NCBI RefSeq assembly: GCF_018613935.1
Contig: NZ_JAGGPF010000002.1
Coordinates: forward strand, 150,975 to 214,974
Direction of reading: 5' to 3'
Length of the DNA: 64,000 nt
DNA from: Agromyces sp. ISL-38
GTDB lineage: Bacteria; Actinomycetota; Actinomycetes; Actinomycetales; Microbacteriaceae
Below are positions 60,615 through 64,000 of this stretch, piece after piece; within the stretch, counting starts at the first letter, position 1, and the number at the start of each line of letters is the position of its first letter. The notes beneath the pieces were generated by a model. The model did not search any database. It saw only the letters and a program-made list of their open reading frames with translations, and was not told where the DNA came from. A program made the position numbers and the translations under genes.

Positions 60615-61276
60615 CTCGCGCCGAGGAGCGTGAGCACTGCGAGCACGCGGCGGTGGTGCTCTGGCGACTCCTCGAGGTCGAGCTTCTGGAGGATGCTGCG
60701 CACGTGCGTCTCCACGGTCTTCAGGCCGAGGAACAGGCTCTGGGCGATGCCGCCGTTCGAGTAGCCCTGGGCCATGAGCTCGAGCACGGAGCGCTCGCGT
60801 TCGGTGAGCCGGGAGAGTGGATCGTCGGCGCGCGTGCGCTTCACGAGCTGCTCGACGACCTCGGGGTCGACGACCGATCCGCCCGAGGCGACGGTCTCGA
60901 CGGCGCGAACGAGGGTCTGCGGCTCCGAGACGCGTTCCTTCAGGAGGTATCCGGTGCCGCTGCCGGCTCCCATCACTCGCAGTGCGTACTCGGGCGTGGC
61001 GTACATCGAGAGCAGCAGCACGCCGATCTTCGAACCGCCCGCTCGCATCTCCTCGAGCGCGACGATGCCCTCGTCGCGGAAGCTCGGCGGCATCCTGATG
61101 TCGAGCACCGCGGCGTCGAGCCCACCGCGGTTCGCGATCTCGAGCAGTTCCGCACCGGTGCCGACGGAGGCCACGACCTCGATGCCGCCGTCGGCGAGCA
61201 CCTTCGCGATGCCCTCTCGAAGCAGCAGTGCGTCGTCGGCGATCGCCACGCGCAGCGGCTTCGGGGCCCCTTCCAT
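60611..61276 (-). CDS. LuxR/NarL-type response regulator
   Basis: 221 residues from ATG 61276, with GGAG upstream. Receiver domain 8-125: RVAIADDALLLREGIAKVL with the acidic pair, the phospho-acceptor Asp in AAVLDIRMPP near 57, and Lys in GYLLKERV near 108. C-terminal LuxR HTH at 155-215 (LTERERSVLELMAQGYSNGG, LKTVETHVRSILQKLDL). It is encoded before, and coupled to, its cognate kinase. The target genes are unknown; the 239-bp divergent region to the patatin-like gene is one candidate. Confidence 0.93.
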   Translation of the reverse strand: MEGAPKPLRVAIADDALLLREGIAKVLADGGIEVVASVGTGAELLEIANRGGLDAAVLDIRMPPSFRDEGIVALEEMRAGGSKIGVLLLSMYATPEYALRVMGAGSGTGYLLKERVSEPQTLVRAVETVASGGSVVDPEVVEQLVKRTRADDPLSRLTERERSVLELMAQGYSNGGIAQSLFLGLKTVETHVRSILQKLDLEESPEHHRRVLAVLTLLGAR

Positions 61277-61515
61277 CGCTTTCTCCGTTCAGGGCGTGCG
61301 GGATCCTTTCGGGTCAAGGCCCGCTTGTCGCGACTCTACCCCGTTCGCAGGCATGCGCACCCGCCCAGTTCAGGGGGTACCCTGATGCATCGGCGCCGGT
61401 GTTCATGCCACGCTGGACATGCCACGTGCGCGCCCACCCGAGCGCACCCGCCCCACCGCCCGTTCGCGGAGCCCGATGGCCGACCGCGACGCGCATGCCC
61501 GACCGAGGAGTCCCG

Positions 61516-64000
61516 ATGCCGCGAACCGATTCTGCCGGGTCAGTGCCGGCCGACGACGTACGGGCGACGCCCGCTCCGCCGCGGCCGATCCGCCTCGTCA
61601 TCGTCTCCGCCCACCAGCGCCTCGACGACGTCGTCCGCGCCCACGACGCGACGCCGGCGTCGGGTCGCACGCTGCGCGTCGCACTCGCGATGCGCGGCGG
61701 CGTGAGCCTCGCCGTGTGGATCGGCGGCGCCGTCGCCGAACTCGACCTGCTGCGCCGCCTCCGCCTCTACGATCACGGCGACGAGACGCTCGCGTTCGTG
61801 CTCGTGACTGCCGAGTCGCCCCTCACGCCGCCGGTGCTCGAGCGCCTCAAGGTCTATGCGCGGCTCATGGACGCCGCGCGCTACGACCGGGTCGAGTTCG
61901 ACCTCCTCGCCGGCGCGAGCGCCGGGGGCCTGAACGCCGTCGTCTACTCGGTCGCCCAGCGAGCCGGCACCGGGCTCGACTCGCTCCTCAACACCTGGAG
62001 CGAGGTCGGCGGGTTCTGGGGCCTGCTGCACCCGCCCGGCTCCCGGGGCATCCGCGCGCTCATGCAGGGCGAGGCCTACTTCCGTGCGCGCACGCGCAAA
62101 CGGCTGACCGACTTCTACAAGACCACCGACCGCCATCCCGATCTCGTCTCCGAGTACACGAGCGTCGACCTGTCGGCCACCCTCATCGACGCGGGCGACG
62201 AGTTCGAGGAGGACGTGAACGAGGGTCGCGGCCACTTCCGCTTCGTCGGCTCCGACGAGCACGCCCTCGACAACCTCATCCCCCGCCGTGACAGCTTCGA
62301 CTACCCCGGCAAGGCCGAAGACGACCTCGCCCACCTCGACCGTCTCGCCCTCGCCGCCCGCTCGACGTCGTCGCTGCCGGGCGGATTCGAGCCTGCCGAG
62401 ATCGACTCGACCGTCGGACGCGCGGGCGTCGAGCCCCGCGACATGCGCTTCGCGTTCGGCGTGCATCGCACAGCGCAGTTCACCCCGTATCGCATCGTCG
62501 ACGGCGCCGTCTTCGACAACGTGCCGATCGAGCGGGCGCTGCGTGCGGCGAAGCTGCGCCGCTCCGATCGCCTCGCCGATCGGGCGATGATCTTCCTCGA
62601 CCCCGAGCCCGACGCGCCGCTCGGCGGCACTGCCCCCTGGGACCCGAACGCGAACCGGTTCTTCCGGGCGATCGGCGCGATGCTCTCACGCCAGTTCCGG
62701 CGCGAGTCCGTCGCACAGGAGGCGGCCGAGCTGCAGCGGTTCAACGCCGCGCGCCTCATCGAGTCGGGCCGGCGGGAGAGCGCCGCCTCGCTCATCGCGA
62801 CGGCGCCATGGGACGCGGAAGCCCGCGTCGCCCGTCGGCGGGCCTACCTCCGCTCCCTCGGCACGACGCTCGCCGATCATCTCGCCGAGGACGTCTCGCT
62901 GCCCTCCGCCTGGCAGCTCCAATCGTCGCTCTCCGAGCGCCGGCGCTACCTGCCGATCGACCGGGTCGCACTCGCCGGGCTGCCCGCGCACGCGGTCGCC
63001 AGGTTCGAACGCGCGTCTGCAGAGAATTCGCAGACCGCCTCGCGATCCGTGCTGGCGCTCGCGGATGCCGCGAACTGCGTGCTCTCGTGGGCGCGCGCGC
63101 TCGAGGCGGTGCCCGAGGCGCCCGACTCCCGGCGGCACCTCGCCCTGTCCGAGGTGCGCGAGCCCGCCTACGCTGCGCTCGCCGACGCCACCCGTTCCCG
63201 CGACGCCCTCACCGCGCTCGTGCTGGAACGCACGCAATCCCTCGCCGAGCGCAGGGCCGTTCCGCGGGGCGAGGACTTCGACGACTGGCTCGACGCGTGG
63301 TTCGCGGCATCCGATGCGATCGACACCGATGCGCACTGGCGGGCGCTGGATGCCGCGATCTCACGGCTCGCGAGCGCGACGAAGAAGCTCGACCGCACCA
63401 TCCGCTACTACGACCACGCCACTCGCCGCACGTGGGCGGAGTCCCCGTGGAGCGCCCTTGGCCAGGTGCCCACCCTCTACGCCGCCGACCTGCCCCCCGT
63501 CATGAATGCGGGCGGCATCCCCGCTGCGCTCTCGAGCATCCGGTACTGGAGCATCGGGGTCGACGAGGAGCCCGACCGTCCGGCGAGCTTCGCGACCCTC
63601 GTCGCCGACCGGAAGTACGCCGTGCTGCAGAAGCTCATGCGCACCTCGACACTCAGCGCCGACGACGTCGCCGCCCGCCTGAATGCGGCGGCCGACCACG
63701 TGGTGCTCGACCGGCAGGCGAAGCTCGCCGGCTACGGCTTCGGGAACTTCCTCGGCTTCCTCGCGCGCGAGTGGCGAGTGAACGACTGGTGGTGGGGGCG
63801 GCTCGACGCGTCGGCGGGCATCGTGCGCTTCCTCACCGCGACCGTGACGGGAGCGCCCGATCCGGCACGTGACGTGCGCGTGGTGCAGGATGCGGTGCTC
63901 GAGGAGTCCGACGAGCCACGCTATGTCACGGCTCGAGTGTCGGCGCTCGAGGCCCAGGCAACGGGCACCGACACGCCCGCCGCGTCGCCCGCGTCGCCCG
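61516..64000 (+). CDS. Patatin-like phospholipase (DUF3376 type), 3' end outside window
   Basis: 828 residues are present and the frame is still open at the window end. ATG 61516 has GAGGAG 5 nt upstream. The patatin fold covers about 50-370: VALAMRGGVSLAVWIGGAVAE (in parts; oxyanion region), the Ser nucleophile in LLAGASAGGLNAV near 135, and the catalytic Asp in VDGAVFDNVPIERA near 330. The long region after it, with REWRVNDWWWGRLDAS near 755, is the DUF3376 domain of actinobacterial patatin-like proteins. No signal peptide. It probably hydrolyses lipids at the inner membrane face; the physiological role is unknown. Confidence 0.88.
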   Translation, partial: MPRTDSAGSVPADDVRATPAPPRPIRLVIVSAHQRLDDVVRAHDATPASGRTLRVALAMRGGVSLAVWIGGAVAELDLLRRLRLYDHGDETLAFVLVTAESPLTPPVLERLKVYARLMDAARYDRVEFDLLAGASAGGLNAVVYSVAQRAGTGLDSLLNTWSEVGGFWGLLHPPGSRGIRALMQGEAYFRARTRKRLTDFYKTTDRHPDLVSEYTSVDLSATLIDAGDEFEEDVNEGRGHFRFVGSDEHALDNLIPRRDSFDYPGKAEDDLAHLDRLALAARSTSSLPGGFEPAEIDSTVGRAGVEPRDMRFAFGVHRTAQFTPYRIVDGAVFDNVPIERALRAAKLRRSDRLADRAMIFLDPEPDAPLGGTAPWDPNANRFFRAIGAMLSRQFRRESVAQEAAELQRFNAARLIESGRRESAASLIATAPWDAEARVARRRAYLRSLGTTLADHLAEDVSLPSAWQLQSSLSERRRYLPIDRVALAGLPAHAVARFERASAENSQTASRSVLALADAANCVLSWARALEAVPEAPDSRRHLALSEVREPAYAALADATRSRDALTALVLERTQSLAERRAVPRGEDFDDWLDAWFAASDAIDTDAHWRALDAAISRLASATKKLDRTIRYYDHATRRTWAESPWSALGQVPTLYAADLPPVMNAGGIPAALSSIRYWSIGVDEEPDRPASFATLVADRKYAVLQKLMRTSTLSADDVAARLNAAADHVVLDRQAKLAGYGFGNFLGFLAREWRVNDWWWGRLDASAGIVRFLTATVTGAPDPARDVRVVQDAVLEESDEPRYVTARVSALEAQATGTDTPAASPASP

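Noticed and set aside
61371..61384. Operator-like CAGGGGGTACCCTG before the patatin gene
   Set aside because: Symmetry is imperfect, and nothing else in the region supports a binding site.

Overview
High-GC actinobacterial chromosome, most likely a Microbacteriaceae member close to Agromyces or Microbacterium. This rests on base composition, F420-dependent and MarP-type proteins, DUF222/HNH nuclease, repeated hairpins built on GGATGCC/GGCATCC, frequent GTG and TTG starts, ATGA/GTGA gene overlaps and many apparently leaderless promoters. No phage, IS element, CRISPR array, tRNA or rRNA was recognised. The genus is an inference.

Layout. 1-2 kb: start of a luciferase-like oxidoreductase and a MarP-like membrane serine protease. 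2-6.3 kb: galactose locus (aldose epimerase and DeoR regulator divergent from galT-galK). 6.3-12.3 kb: Cys-tailed HTH protein, GNAT and YbaK proteins, secreted glycoside hydrolase, APC permease, gamma-carbonic anhydrase. 12.3-15.9 kb: three overlapping genes for a nonulosonic-acid type pathway (NeuA-HAD fusion, short NeuB, DUF6716 transferase). 16-19.6 kb: Fic protein with palindromic operators, then folD-glyA preceded by a ZTP riboswitch. 19.9-24.5 kb: 1552-residue secreted repeat protein. 24.6-28 kb: two GH20 hexosaminidases. 28-29 kb: VOC protein and lipoprotein. 29.2-38.5 kb: sugar ABC importer divergent from a six-gene operon that encodes a complete N-acetylgalactosamine route. 38.8-41.9 kb: sigma factor fused to an anti-sigma-like zinc finger, membrane segments and an extracellular domain, convergent with a 5'-truncated MFS gene. 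42-44.1 kb: purU, yrdB, then a deletion scar joining two gene remnants. 44.1-51.9 kb: GlcNAc/chitobiose operon (ROK regulator, importer, GH3, ROK kinase, nagB). 52-58.8 kb: two membrane proteins, icd, GNAT, alkyltransferase-like protein, a 12-bp minisatellite, DUF222/HNH nuclease, adenine/adenosine deaminase. 58.8-64 kb: two-component system and a patatin-like protein cut by the window end.

How the genes work together. The dominant theme is hexosamine and galactose salvage. Secreted GH20 enzymes can release GlcNAc or GalNAc. Two separate binding-protein importers, both without a local ATPase, bring sugars in. One operon converts GalNAc through tagatose phosphates to triose phosphates, and the other converts GlcNAc oligomers to fructose-6-phosphate. 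The only N-acetylhexosamine-6-phosphate deacetylase in the window lies in the GalNAc operon, so it may serve both. DeoR- and ROK-type regulators sit beside candidate operators.
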